DNA of 64,000 nucleotides, taken from positions 1 to 64,000 of the forward strand of contig JANQLC010000030.1 in NCBI GenBank assembly GCA_028280815.1, given 5' to 3'. Positions within the stretch are counted from its first letter, which is position 1. The number at the start of each line of letters is the position of its first letter. Shown here in pieces: positions 8,894-18,132 of the stretch. The notes beneath the pieces were generated by a model. It searched no databases. It was not told the DNA's origin and saw only the letters and a program-made list of their open reading frames with translations. This DNA comes from Flavobacteriales bacterium (GTDB lineage: Bacteria; Bacteroidota; Bacteroidia; Flavobacteriales; JANQLC01). Position numbers and translations under genes: made by a program.

Positions 8894-9805
8894 TCAAATC
8901 AGATAAAAGAAGGTAAAGACAAACACCCAAACCAAATCCACAAAGTGCCAATACAAACCCACTTTTTCAAGCATTTCGTAATGTCCGCGCCGCTCATAAG
9001 TGCCGAGCAAGACATTGAGAAAAACGATGAGGTTGAGCAGCACACCGGTAAAGACGTGAAAGCCGTGAAAGCCCGTGATAAAGAAGAAGAAATCAGCAAA
9101 CTGAGGCAATCCATATTCATTTTCCACCAAGTTGGCGCCCCGCACGACCGCCTTCGCCTGGGCGAAAACCGCATCCCCTTGGCTGTGGGGCAAGACACTT
9201 CGGTTCAAGATGCGCAATTGCACCCCTGGGTTTGCCTCAAAGGCGCGCTTCAGTTGGGGAAGGGTCGGGGTGGCCGCTCGGCCTTCTCCAACGAGGGAAA
9301 CCTTTTCATACACCGGCCCGCCATTCCGCATGCCCTTCGGTTTAACGAAATGGACGATGGAACCGTCTTTCAACTGTAGTGCACCGGCTTCGCCTTTTAT
9401 GAAGTGGTACCACTCCCAGGTTTGGGAGCTCAAGAATACCCCGCCGCCGAGAATCGTCAAAAAGAGGTAGAGCACCACTTTATTTTTCAACATCTTGCGT
9501 CCGGCATCCACGGCCAGCACCATGGTAACGGATGAAAAGATCAGGACAAAAGTCATAAACGCCACGTAAATCATGGGGTATCCACCACCCAAAAGCGGAA
9601 CATGTGAAAAGACCTCATCGGGTTCAGGCCAGGAATCGGCAAATTCAAACCTCGAAAAACCATATGCCGTGAGAAAACCGGAAAAGGTAAGCGCATCGGA
9701 CAGGATGAAAATCCACATCATCAATTTGCCGTAGCTGACGCCCATCGGGCGCCGGCCTCCGCGCCATAAGGTCCTGATCGAGATCGCTTGGGTATGGGCT
9801 TGCAT
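8894..9805 (-). CDS. Cytochrome c oxidase subunit III (long form)
   Basis: Structural subunit of a heme-copper oxidase. The C-terminal half carries family hallmarks: FFFFITGFHGFHVFTGVLLN, RRGHYEMLEKVGLYWHFVDLVW and VFTFFYLI. The N-terminal half has two helices (MMWIFILSDALTFSGFL). Between them about 95 polar residues (roughly 125-215) form a loop; a loop of this kind is found in the Bacteroidota long form. 303 residues. Confidence 0.93.
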   Translation of the reverse strand: MQAHTQAISIRTLWRGGRRPMGVSYGKLMMWIFILSDALTFSGFLTAYGFSRFEFADSWPEPDEVFSHVPLLGGGYPMIYVAFMTFVLIFSSVTMVLAVDAGRKMLKNKVVLYLFLTILGGGVFLSSQTWEWYHFIKGEAGALQLKDGSIVHFVKPKGMRNGGPVYEKVSLVGEGRAATPTLPQLKRAFEANPGVQLRILNRSVLPHSQGDAVFAQAKAVVRGANLVENEYGLPQFADFFFFITGFHGFHVFTGVLLNLIVFLNVLLGTYERRGHYEMLEKVGLYWHFVDLVWVFVFTFFYLI

Positions 9806-9842
9806 AGGGAAAGAGTCAGCGCGGTCTAATCACGCGCCAAAT

Positions 9843-10415
9843 TTAGCGAACAAAATATAAAAACAGGCACAAAAACATCCACAGGCCTGCCAAAAAATGC
9901 CAGAATAGCAAGCCGAGCTCAAAGCCCAGGGTTTTACCCGGTTCGTACTGGTGACGCCAGGTCTTTATCGTTATAAAAGTCAATGCGATAATACCGCCCA
10001 CCACATGGGCGAGATGGGCTACGACCAACACATACATAAAGGATCCGGCGATGTTGCTCTGGGCGCCGGTAAAGTAAATGCCCGATCGAATCAACTGTGC
10101 AAAGCCGAGAAATTGGGAATACATGAAACCCAGGCCCAAGAAAAGCGCTGCAGTCACATATAGTCCACCGCGCATATCGCGCCCCCTCTTTAAAGCTGCA
10201 TAAGCGAGCTGCAAACTCACACTGCTCAGCAGGATCAGCGAGCTGCTGACAAATAGCTGTGGGGGAAAGGGGATGCGCTGCCAGTCCCTGCCGGCCATGC
10301 GCACCAAATAGCCGCTCGTCAGCCCGGAAAAAAACATGAAAATACTGACCATGCCCGCATAGAGCAGGGGTTTCTTTTGCCGCTGTGCCTGGGTTAGTTC
10401 GCGCATCTGACCCAT
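9843..10415 (-). CDS. Second cytochrome oxidase subunit III-like protein (short form)
   Basis: 190 residues, five membrane helices, with subunit III-type features such as YVLVVAHLAHVVGGIIAL and LLFWHFLAGLWMFLCLFLYF. Bacteroidota often encode two adjacent subunit III paralogs, as here. The start overlaps the end of ctaB by about 22 bp, so the genes are coupled; an ATG at 10406 is a possible alternative start. Confidence 0.88.
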   Translation of the reverse strand: MGQMRELTQAQRQKKPLLYAGMVSIFMFFSGLTSGYLVRMAGRDWQRIPFPPQLFVSSSLILLSSVSLQLAYAALKRGRDMRGGLYVTAALFLGLGFMYSQFLGFAQLIRSGIYFTGAQSNIAGSFMYVLVVAHLAHVVGGIIALTFITIKTWRHQYEPGKTLGFELGLLFWHFLAGLWMFLCLFLYFVR

Positions 10416-11347
10416 TTATCGACCACATAGATGAGCTGCACGACCGGCAGGTAAACCACACTCGCCAGCAAGAGGTTTCGGGCAGACTTCGAGTCCCTTC
10501 GCTGGAGCAGACGCAGCGAAAAGCCGAAGAAAATCGCACCGCAAACGATCAGCCAAAGCGCAGCCTGAGCCGATAGGTGCAAACGCCCCGTCCATCCCAG
10601 CGCAGGCCAAACGGATACCGGAATCACGCTAAAGCTATAAAGGGCGATCTGCCTAGCGGTAGCCCGATCCCGGCTGCCGGAAGGCAGCAAACGATAGCCG
10701 GCTCGCTCGTAATCGGCAAAGGCTAGCCAGCCTATCGCCCAAAAGTGGGGAAATTGCCATAAAAACTGTATTAAAAATAAGGCGCCCGGTTCAACACTGA
10801 ACGAATGGCTAGCCGCTACCCACCCCAACATATAGGGAATGGCACCGGTAAAAGCACCGACAAAAACAGACCAGGGCGTCACCGCTTTTAGGGGTGTATA
10901 GGCAAAGACGTATAAGATGATGCTGACAAAGGCCCAAATGGCCGCCTGAAAGCTGAGGCAGAGCAACAGGGACAAACCCGCAAGGGTCAGGAGCAGACCG
11001 AGATAAAAAGCCGCGGTAACCGACACGCGGTTAGTGGGCAAAGGGCGATTTCGGGTGCGGTGCATCAGCCCATCCCTATCGCACTCGATGATCTGATTGA
11101 AGACATTGGAAGCTCCCACCATTAAATAACCGCCTGAGAGGAGGAGGAAGAGGTTTTCAACACCCACTGAATCAACGGCGAGCAAATAGCCGGCTACAGC
11201 GGAAAAAACGACGCTTATGGACAGACGCGCCTTGGTGAGTTGCCCAAAATCACGCCAAATAGCGTGCACAACGGTATGACCTGCAACCGATTTTTGCCCT
11301 GCCCTTTGCCGGGGTTTACAAGGTTCCATTCGAATCGGGGTTGGCAT
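10394..11347 (-). CDS. ctaB: Protoheme IX farnesyltransferase (heme O synthase)
   Basis: UbiA-family prenyltransferase that adds a farnesyl group to heme b to give heme O. The first Asp-rich motif is in FNQIIECDRDGLMHRTRNRP and the second region in FADYERAGYRLLPSG. There are about nine membrane helices in 317 residues. First gene of the leftward oxidase cluster; the subunit I and II genes often found next to it are absent. Confidence 0.93.
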   Translation of the reverse strand: MPTPIRMEPCKPRQRAGQKSVAGHTVVHAIWRDFGQLTKARLSISVVFSAVAGYLLAVDSVGVENLFLLLSGGYLMVGASNVFNQIIECDRDGLMHRTRNRPLPTNRVSVTAAFYLGLLLTLAGLSLLLCLSFQAAIWAFVSIILYVFAYTPLKAVTPWSVFVGAFTGAIPYMLGWVAASHSFSVEPGALFLIQFLWQFPHFWAIGWLAFADYERAGYRLLPSGSRDRATARQIALYSFSVIPVSVWPALGWTGRLHLSAQAALWLIVCGAIFFGFSLRLLQRRDSKSARNLLLASVVYLPVVQLIYVVDKWVRCAN

Positions 11348-11504
11348 ACGGAGCAGAAAACGGGATTAGCACAATATTATGCTATTTTAGTTTAAAAATG
11401 ATATATCATGTGATTTGCTGTCCAATTTTAGACCCATTGCTTTCACACGCGCAGTTTCCGATTCTATGAACACAGGGTTGAGCGGTCAAATGCAAGGCGC
11501 AGCA

Positions 11505-12263
11505 TTACTTCTCTTTTGCCTCTTCTTTTCCTCTTATCCCTTCTCTCGCGAGCATGGCTGCAGCTGAAGAAGTGCCGATACGCTGTACGCCCAACTCGAC
11601 ATAGCGCTCGGCATCCTTTCGGCTTCGAATCCCCCCCGAGGCTTTTACCCCGAGGGGACCGCTGTTTTCGACCAAGATCGCTACCCCGCCCAGCGTAGCT
11701 CCGTTGGGCATCCCCGCTGGGGTTTCATAGCAACCGGTAGAAGATTTTACAAAGACCTGCGCAGCTCGGTTTCGGCCAAAGTTGGATACGACCACATCGC
11801 GAATCACGAGCGTGAGGTTTTTGATTTGCGACTTGGAGAGCGCAGCGATTTCGACGATCCACTTACAGGTCTTACCCGCGTTTAGACAGATTCGGGTGCC
11901 TTGGTAAACCTCTTCCTTGACCTTGTCGTGATGGCCTGCTTTATACGCCTTGTAATCGATGACAAAGTCCAACTCATCCACGCCTATTTGGATCAATCGC
12001 TTCGCCTCATCGAGCTTTTTGGCGATCGACGCCGTGCCTCTGGGGAAATCAACTACCGAGACGACGCGTACGGCAGACTTGGATTCATCCACCATTCTAC
12101 GCGCCAAACCGACGTGTTTCGGACGCAGTACAACAGCTTTAAACCCTGTTTTTACGGCCTCTTGAACCAAGCTCGCAGCGGCTTCTCTATCGGCTTTTAC
12201 GGAAATCCCCGCCTCCTGGGGCAGCTTCAAATACGTGCTGTCGATAAAAGGTCTGAGATCCAT
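11505..12263 (-). CDS. deoC: Deoxyribose-phosphate aldolase
   Basis: Cleaves 2-deoxyribose-5-phosphate to glyceraldehyde-3-phosphate and acetaldehyde in deoxynucleoside catabolism. The Schiff-base lysine lies in FVKSSTGC and the second lysine with phosphate-binding GG in VKASGGIRS; the catalytic Asp is in ELDFVIDY. 252 residues. The sequence ends in a charged tail (KEEAKEK). It has its own promoter box and probably does not belong to the ctaB cluster 157 bp downstream. Confidence 0.94.
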   Translation of the reverse strand: MDLRPFIDSTYLKLPQEAGISVKADREAAASLVQEAVKTGFKAVVLRPKHVGLARRMVDESKSAVRVVSVVDFPRGTASIAKKLDEAKRLIQIGVDELDFVIDYKAYKAGHHDKVKEEVYQGTRICLNAGKTCKWIVEIAALSKSQIKNLTLVIRDVVVSNFGRNRAAQVFVKSSTGCYETPAGMPNGATLGGVAILVENSGPLGVKASGGIRSRKDAERYVELGVQRIGTSSAAAMLAREGIRGKEEAKEK

Positions 12264-12280
12264 AAGCCGATTCTAGGCTG

Positions 12281-12288
12281 CAAAGGTA
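12281..12288 (-). promoter_or_regulatory. -7 box for deoC
   Basis: TACCTTTG on the minus strand, 18 bp before the deoC ATG; matches TAnnTTTG. Confidence 0.6.
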
Positions 12289-12352
12289 AAAATCAAAGAG
12301 ATACCCTGTGCCGCTTACATGAACCGGCGTTCGCTCCACACCCCCCATCATT

Positions 12353-13513
12353 TCAAATACGGCTTTTAAATGGAAAGCGCATCCGGTAAATCGCTTTCAC
12401 TTCTCTATACAACAGCGCCTCAAGCGCAGCTATATTTTGCTTTTCACGAGCGGAAACAAATACCGATGGCGCTTGCAGGCGTCCCATCCAGCTGCGATTC
12501 CAATCGGCTGTTGCCAACCCTTCATCTCGCGCTACACGCTTGCAATCATCGATCTTATTAAAAACCCCAATCACGGGTTTATCCGCCGCATTTACCTCGG
12601 CCAAGGTCGTGTTCACCGCTGTGATCTGCGCTTCAAAATCGGGGTGCGAGATGTCTATCACATGGAGGAGCAAATCCGATTCGCGCAGCTCGTCCAAGGT
12701 GGATTTAAACGACTCGATCAACTGTGTGGGCAGCTTTCGGATAAAACCCACGGTATCGCTGAGTAAAAAGGCCAGGTCTTTGATCACCACCCTGCGCACG
12801 GTGGTATCGAGGGTGGCAAAGAGGGCGTCTTCGGTAAAAACCGAAGTGTCAGCAACAGAATTCATAAGGGTGGATTTCCCCACATTGGTATAACCCACGA
12901 GGGCGACGCGGACGAGCTTAGACCGATTCTTTCGCTGTGCGATTAGTTGCCGATCTATGGATTGCAATCTCTTCTTTAAGCCAGCGATTTTATCGCGGAT
13001 GACACGGCGGTCTGTCTCTATCTCGGTTTCTCCCGGGCCACGCATCCCGATACCGCCGCACTGGCGTTCTAAGTGCGTCCACATCCTCGTAAGCCGCGGC
13101 AATAGGCATTCGTACTGCGCCAATGCGACTTGGGCGCGCGCATACGAGGTGCGCGCGTGCTGCGCAAAGATGTCGAGTATCAGGCCCCTGCGATCCAGCA
13201 CTTTAACATCGAGATATGTCTCTATATTTCGAAACTGGCTCGGTGAGAGCGCATCGTCAAAAACGGCTGTGTCGACGCGGTGAAGACGGATGAATTGACG
13301 CAGTTCATCCAACTTACCCCTGCCGATAAAAGTCTTGGGATCAGGGCGATTCAACTTTTGGGTAAACCGCCCCCATACGCTTGCCCCGGCCGTCCCGCAC
13401 AAAAACGCCAACTCATCCAAATATTCTCTGGATTTATCGACCCCTTGCTGCTGTGTAATAAGCCCGACCAATACCGCTCTCTCGTCGTACTTCTCGCCCT
13501 TTTGCAAAACCAT
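12353..13513 (-). CDS. hflX: Ribosome-associated GTPase HflX
   Basis: Splits or rescues stalled 70S ribosomes. The N-terminal HflX domain contains the family segment ILDIFAQHARTSYARAQ and a Gly-rich loop (GGIGMRGPGETEIETDRR); the G domain has G1 (GYTNVGKST), G3 (DTVGFI) and G4 (NKID). 386 residues. A few hundred bases upstream is the end of the Tricorn-type protease gene; cotranscription is possible but unproven. Confidence 0.95.
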   Translation of the reverse strand: MVLQKGEKYDERAVLVGLITQQQGVDKSREYLDELAFLCGTAGASVWGRFTQKLNRPDPKTFIGRGKLDELRQFIRLHRVDTAVFDDALSPSQFRNIETYLDVKVLDRRGLILDIFAQHARTSYARAQVALAQYECLLPRLTRMWTHLERQCGGIGMRGPGETEIETDRRVIRDKIAGLKKRLQSIDRQLIAQRKNRSKLVRVALVGYTNVGKSTLMNSVADTSVFTEDALFATLDTTVRRVVIKDLAFLLSDTVGFIRKLPTQLIESFKSTLDELRESDLLLHVIDISHPDFEAQITAVNTTLAEVNAADKPVIGVFNKIDDCKRVARDEGLATADWNRSWMGRLQAPSVFVSAREKQNIAALEALLYREVKAIYRMRFPFKSRI

Positions 13514-13613
13514 ATCCCCGTGCGCTAAACTATGAGATGAGCGACCGGCTTAGCATTCCGCATGCATGGCAAACGCCCGTGAAACAGAGGACTACGAGAT
13601 CCGTCGAACTGCG

Positions 13614-16600
13614 CTATTTCAACGCTTTCAGCAAGGCTGTAACGGCCGCCTCCAACTGGGTGTCTCTGCCGTTTAAAAAGGCTGCATAGGGTAAGGGAAC
13701 CCGAATATCCGGCTCCAATTCTAGATTTTCTGTCGGTCGGCCCTGCTCGCCTATGGTGGCAACCATGGGGATACCAAACAAGAGGGTCGGATCGATTTGC
13801 CACTCCCACCATACCGCTGTTCCGGTACCCGCCACCGGCATGCCCACCAATTTGCCAATGCCGTTTTGCTTATATACATAAGGAAAGAGAAAAGCGTCGC
13901 TGTAATTGCCTTCACTCATGAGGACAATGCTCGGCTTGGTCCAGCGATAGGAGGGTTCTCCGCCTTTTAACACATGACCCTGCGGCGCCCATTTCAAATA
14001 TCGCTTACCGCTCAAAAAGGTATTTAAATCATCGTGCAGGTTACCGCCACTGTTAAAACGCGTATCGACAACCAATGCTTTTCTATCTCTGTTTTTCCCC
14101 AAAGCATTTTCATAAACATCTCTAAAACTGCGGTCATTCATCTCGTGAACGTGGACATAGCCGATCTGACCGCCGCTCAAAGAATCGACCATTTTTGCCA
14201 TGGTCTGCGTCCATCGCTTATACATCAGATTCCGCTCCGTTCCCATGGAAACGGGCTTAACGGTGACTGCAAAGCGCGAACCGCCACGCTTAATCGTCAA
14301 CAGGACGTTTTTACCTTCTATGTTATTCAAGTATTTATTCGGGTTTTCATCGGCTTTAATGGTCTTTCCATCGATCTTTGTGATGATGTCGCCCGCTTTT
14401 ATCTCGCTTCCGGCCTTGTCGAGCGGACCACCGTGTATGACTTCGCTTATCCGAATGCCCGGGCCGGTATAGCGCTCATCGTATAACAAGCCGAGCGAAG
14501 CAGTCCGATCACCGTGATGACTGCTCGGATAATAACGAGCGCCGGTATGGGAGACGTTGAGCTCGCCCAACATCTCGCTCAACAACACTTGAAAGTCGTA
14601 ATTGTTTTTGATATGTGGCAAAAACGCTGCATAAGCATCGCGATACATCTTCCAATCGATGCCATGCAGGCTGGGGTCGTAGACCTTTTTGACCACCTGC
14701 CTCCAAATGTGGTCGAAGATGTATTTGCGTTCCGCAGCGGCATCGACTACCATATTCCCGCCTAAATCTATATTTTCAACCCTACCACTTTGGGCATTGA
14801 CTCGAACCAGCCTACCGTGGTTGCTCAAAAATAAGGTCTTCCCGTCATCGCTGATCTGAATGCCGCTCGGGGAGCCGCCGAGTTTGGCCAGGATTTTAGT
14901 CCTTCTCGTCCTCGGCTCGGTTACCCAAAGGTCAAATCCCTTTTCAAAGGCAGATAGGTAATAGACTTTACTCGCATCTCTGTTTAAAACGTAATCGCTG
15001 ATATCGGAACTGTTGATGGTCAGCCTGATTTTGCGGGCGTTGAGGTTTTTCAAATCAAAAACCAATCGCTTTGCTTTTTTTGCTTCCTCCTTGGATTTTT
15101 TATCCGCCTGATGTGCATCTTTTTTGTCTTTCTTCCCTTTCTTTTCCCGCTCTTTCAAAAGCGCAAAATCCGCCTTGCTCAATCTATAGCGATCATAAGC
15201 CTCACGGTTGAAAAACACCGCATAAACATCTGATTGGCTACCTCCATTTTCGGCGAGCGATCGCTCACCGTTGCGACTGGTCAAATAGGTCATCACCTTC
15301 CCGTCCAGGGCCCATTTGGCATCGCGCTCCCCAAACCCGCCGTTTACGGGATAGATGATCGCTCCGCTACCGTCGGCTTTGATCAACGCGGTATTCTCAA
15401 ACGAATCGTATCCCTTTTCATCGTCGACCAACAGCCATCTGCTGTCCGGACTCCACGCAAAACCCCAGTCACCATCGCGGTAAGAGTAATTATGCCCTGC
15501 TGGTAAAACCGTTTTCGTCTGCTCGGTATGGAGGGTTAAAACCTTTAGGATATTTCGCTCATAGACAAAGGCAACTTTTTTGCCATCCGGCGAATAGCGC
15601 GGCTGAAATTCTTCCGCATCGGTTGCGATAAGGGGCTCTATATGCAAAACCGTCGAAGCGTAAAAATACTTTTCTTTTGGTCGGGCTAAGGTGACTTTAT
15701 AAATGTTCCAGCTCCCGTCGCGTTCGCCGGAAAACAAGAGGGTTTTGCCATCCGGCGACCAATCGATCATGCGCTCTTGTTCGGGCGTATGGGTGATGCG
15801 TTTGGTTCTGGAATCAGATACGCCGGTGACGAATACCTCTCCTCTGCTGACAAAAGCCAGTTCCTCACCGTTGGGGCTTACAGCAAATTTGGTTAGGGTT
15901 TTGACCTTTGCGTGTTTTCTGGGGTAAAGGGCAGCATCCATTACGCTTACCGAAAGTTTTTGAGGTTTGTTTCCAGCGCTAAGCGTGTACAAGTCTCCTT
16001 TCCAGGTAAAGGCCAAGGTATTATCCCTTGAAACACTCAAATAGCGAACTGGGAAATCGGTAAATGCGGTGAGTTGCTGCTCAGCGCCATCCGTTAGATC
16101 GCGCCTATACAGGTTTTGGGTACCGTCTTTTTCGCTTAAATAGTATACGTGCCGATCATCCGAATCGAATACGGGCTCTCTGTCCTCGCCCTTGAAATCG
16201 CTTATCCGCTTATACGTATTGGCTTGGATATCATACAGCCAAATATCTCGCGTGACGGAGGAGGTATGGTGTTTTCTCCAGGGATCTTCATATCCCTTTC
16301 TGTCTTCAAAAACAACTTTGGATCCGGTCGCATTATAGTGCGCTTCTTCAGCCCCAGCAGCGCTCAGCAAAAGGGGTTGCCCCCCCCTTACGGGTACGGT
16401 ATATAGATTGTGAAAGAGATGCGTACTCGGAAATCGCACGCTCTTCGCGGGTGCTGCCCGGCCGCTGCCGAAGAGTACGCGACTGTCATCTAAGGTAAAA
16501 TCAAAGGGGTAATCCGCTGCGCTGTGGTAGGTGATCCGCACTGGGGTGCCGCCCGCAGATGGCAGGGTATACACATCGAAATTGCCGCATCGATCACTGG

Positions 16601-16844
16601 CGAAAGCCAGGGTTTTGCCGTCGTGACTCCAAACCGGACGCATGTCATACGCATCGCCCGTGGTAAGGGCAACAGCGGTTCCGCCCTTGGCGCTGACGCG
16701 GTATAAATTACCCTTATAACCGAAAACAATGGTTTTCCCATCTGGAGAAATGGCGGGATGACAAATCCACCGCGCCTTCTCTTGTGCCCGTAACGATAGG
16801 GCGGAAAAAAAACACATCGCAGCGATCCAAACGCATTTTTTCAT
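13614..16844 (-). CDS. Tricorn-type S41 protease with beta-propeller
   Basis: Large secreted protease. Signal peptide MKKCVWIAAMCFFSALSLRA sets the start at 16844. There follow PD40/WD40-like propeller blades to about residue 650 (repeated units such as SPDGKTIVFG, SHDGKTLAFAS, SPDGKKVAFV), a Lys-rich insert (EREKKGKKDKKD), a second propeller-like region, a C1 helical domain, a PDZ domain at about 775-850 (GGPLDKAGSEIKAGDIITKIDG) and the S41 catalytic domain with the nucleophile Ser in EGNYSDAFLFPY. About 1076 residues. Related to archaeal Tricorn but periplasmic; likely degrades peptides. Confidence 0.92.
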   Translation of the reverse strand: MKKCVWIAAMCFFSALSLRAQEKARWICHPAISPDGKTIVFGYKGNLYRVSAKGGTAVALTTGDAYDMRPVWSHDGKTLAFASDRCGNFDVYTLPSAGGTPVRITYHSAADYPFDFTLDDSRVLFGSGRAAPAKSVRFPSTHLFHNLYTVPVRGGQPLLLSAAGAEEAHYNATGSKVVFEDRKGYEDPWRKHHTSSVTRDIWLYDIQANTYKRISDFKGEDREPVFDSDDRHVYYLSEKDGTQNLYRRDLTDGAEQQLTAFTDFPVRYLSVSRDNTLAFTWKGDLYTLSAGNKPQKLSVSVMDAALYPRKHAKVKTLTKFAVSPNGEELAFVSRGEVFVTGVSDSRTKRITHTPEQERMIDWSPDGKTLLFSGERDGSWNIYKVTLARPKEKYFYASTVLHIEPLIATDAEEFQPRYSPDGKKVAFVYERNILKVLTLHTEQTKTVLPAGHNYSYRDGDWGFAWSPDSRWLLVDDEKGYDSFENTALIKADGSGAIIYPVNGGFGERDAKWALDGKVMTYLTSRNGERSLAENGGSQSDVYAVFFNREAYDRYRLSKADFALLKEREKKGKKDKKDAHQADKKSKEEAKKAKRLVFDLKNLNARKIRLTINSSDISDYVLNRDASKVYYLSAFEKGFDLWVTEPRTRRTKILAKLGGSPSGIQISDDGKTLFLSNHGRLVRVNAQSGRVENIDLGGNMVVDAAAERKYIFDHIWRQVVKKVYDPSLHGIDWKMYRDAYAAFLPHIKNNYDFQVLLSEMLGELNVSHTGARYYPSSHHGDRTASLGLLYDERYTGPGIRISEVIHGGPLDKAGSEIKAGDIITKIDGKTIKADENPNKYLNNIEGKNVLLTIKRGGSRFAVTVKPVSMGTERNLMYKRWTQTMAKMVDSLSGGQIGYVHVHEMNDRSFRDVYENALGKNRDRKALVVDTRFNSGGNLHDDLNTFLSGKRYLKWAPQGHVLKGGEPSYRWTKPSIVLMSEGNYSDAFLFPYVYKQNGIGKLVGMPVAGTGTAVWWEWQIDPTLLFGIPMVATIGEQGRPTENLELEPDIRVPLPYAAFLNGRDTQLEAAVTALLKALK

Positions 16845-16897
16845 GGGTCTAAGTTTTGTTACATCAAATGGACTCGGTCGCAATCTCAGATGCGGGG

Positions 16898-16905
16898 CAA
16901 AGGTA
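16898..16905 (-). promoter_or_regulatory. -7 box for the Tricorn-type protease
   Basis: TACCTTTG on the minus strand, about 53 bp upstream of the chosen start; matches TAnnTTTG. Confidence 0.5.
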
Positions 16906-17070
16906 CACAATGTATGCATCCAGACTCTGCGCCTCGCGGATGTTTACTCCCCATGGCGTTGAGCCAAAACTGAAAGCCTGTCAAATTTGGTGCCATCCGA
17001 TAGACAAATACCAGCTCCCGCCAGGCACGCACAACCATTCCGCTCTTACTATAGAGCGCGCGCTCAGGCC

Positions 17071-17116
17071 GCTGTGACTAACCGGTAAATACAAGGTTTC
17101 GATAGCCGTTCACAAC
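17071..17116 (-). repeat. Solitary CRISPR-repeat-like sequence
   Basis: Read on the minus strand these 46 bases start GTTGTGAACGGCTA and end TTAGTCACAGC, aligning without gaps over the full length of the CRISPR repeat at 59.5-60.6 kb with 32 of 46 identical bases by hand count. It sits in the 490-bp space between sdhB and the protease gene, oriented like both, 42 kb from the array. The -7 box is not preserved (TGTATTTA). The rest of this intergenic space shows nothing I recognise. Confidence 0.7.
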
Positions 17117-17335
17117 AAAATAGCGCACGGGGCTACACAACGGGTAAAGGAAAACCTAAGCTTTAACTATATGACGCATTTGAAAAACAGCCATCATGCG
17201 CGCGGTGCAAGCCGCTGTAAATACCCTGGCCAAAGGGACAACCGGCTTTTGTATATTGAAAAACTGCGATTTTAACCGCCTGCTATGCGTCCGCCGGTCG
17301 TTCTCGTTTGGGCTGCAGGCCCCTGAGCAAGGGGG

Positions 17336-18127
17336 TTAAGTCTGCTCTCGCGATGTCAATACGGCATGCCCGTATTCGCGATTCATCCGTGCGATGTGTT
17401 TCAAAGCGATTCCCTTGGGGCACTCGACTTCACAGGCACCCGTCACAGAGCAATTCCCAAAGCCCTCTGCATCCATTTGGCGCACCATATGTTGGACCCG
17501 GCGTTTCCGCTCGATCTGTCCTTGGGGCAAATGCGCGAGGTGGGACACTTTGGCCGCTGTGAAAAGCATGGCGGAACTGTTTTTACAAGTGGCTACACAA
17601 GCACCGCAGCCGATGCAGCTCGCCGCATCAAAGGCCTGGTCTGCATCCTGCTTATTGACCGGAATGCTATCCGCATCCTGGGTATTTCCAGAGGTGTTTA
17701 CGGAGATGAACCCCCCCGCCTGCAACACGCGGTCCAAGGCGCTCCGATCGACGATTAAATCCTTGATGACTGGAAAGGCACGCGAACGCCAGGGCTCGAC
17801 GTAAATGGTATCCCCATCGCGAAAGCTGCGCATGTGCAATTGACAAGTCGTAATGCCGCGCGAGGGGCCGTGTGCCCGGCCGTTGATATACAAGGAGCAG
17901 ATGCCACAGATGCCTTCCCGACAATCGTGGTCAAAGGCTACGGGTTCTCTTCCGGCTTCGATCAAATTCTCGTTCAACACATCGAGCATCTCGAGGAAGG
18001 AACTGGCGGTAGAAATGCCCTTTACGCGATGGGTTTCAAATCTGCCCCGGGCTTTGGCGTGTTTCTGCCGCCAAATTTTTAGGGTTAACGACAGACTTTT
18101 TCTAGCTGCCATAGTCGTCTTTCTCAT
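17336..18127 (-). CDS. sdhB: Succinate dehydrogenase iron-sulfur subunit
   Basis: Electron-transfer subunit of complex II. [2Fe-2S] cysteines are in CREGICGIC plus a downstream Cys (GITTCQLH); [4Fe-4S] and [3Fe-4S] ligands are in [11 protein letters not shown] and [15 protein letters not shown]. 263 residues. Last gene of the sdhCAB operon, 5 bp after sdhA. Confidence 0.95.
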   Translation of the reverse strand: MRKTTMAARKSLSLTLKIWRQKHAKARGRFETHRVKGISTASSFLEMLDVLNENLIEAGREPVAFDHDCREGICGICSLYINGRAHGPSRGITTCQLHMRSFRDGDTIYVEPWRSRAFPVIKDLIVDRSALDRVLQAGGFISVNTSGNTQDADSIPVNKQDADQAFDAASCIGCGACVATCKNSSAMLFTAAKVSHLAHLPQGQIERKRRVQHMVRQMDAEGFGNCSVTGACEVECPKGIALKHIARMNREYGHAVLTSREQT

Positions 18128-18132
18128 AGTCT

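Noticed and set aside
11409-11447. Another CRISPR-like repeat upstream of ctaB
   Set aside because: TGTGA..TTGCT and a terminal TCACA are present, but the interior needs gaps and a three-base shortening; too weak to call.
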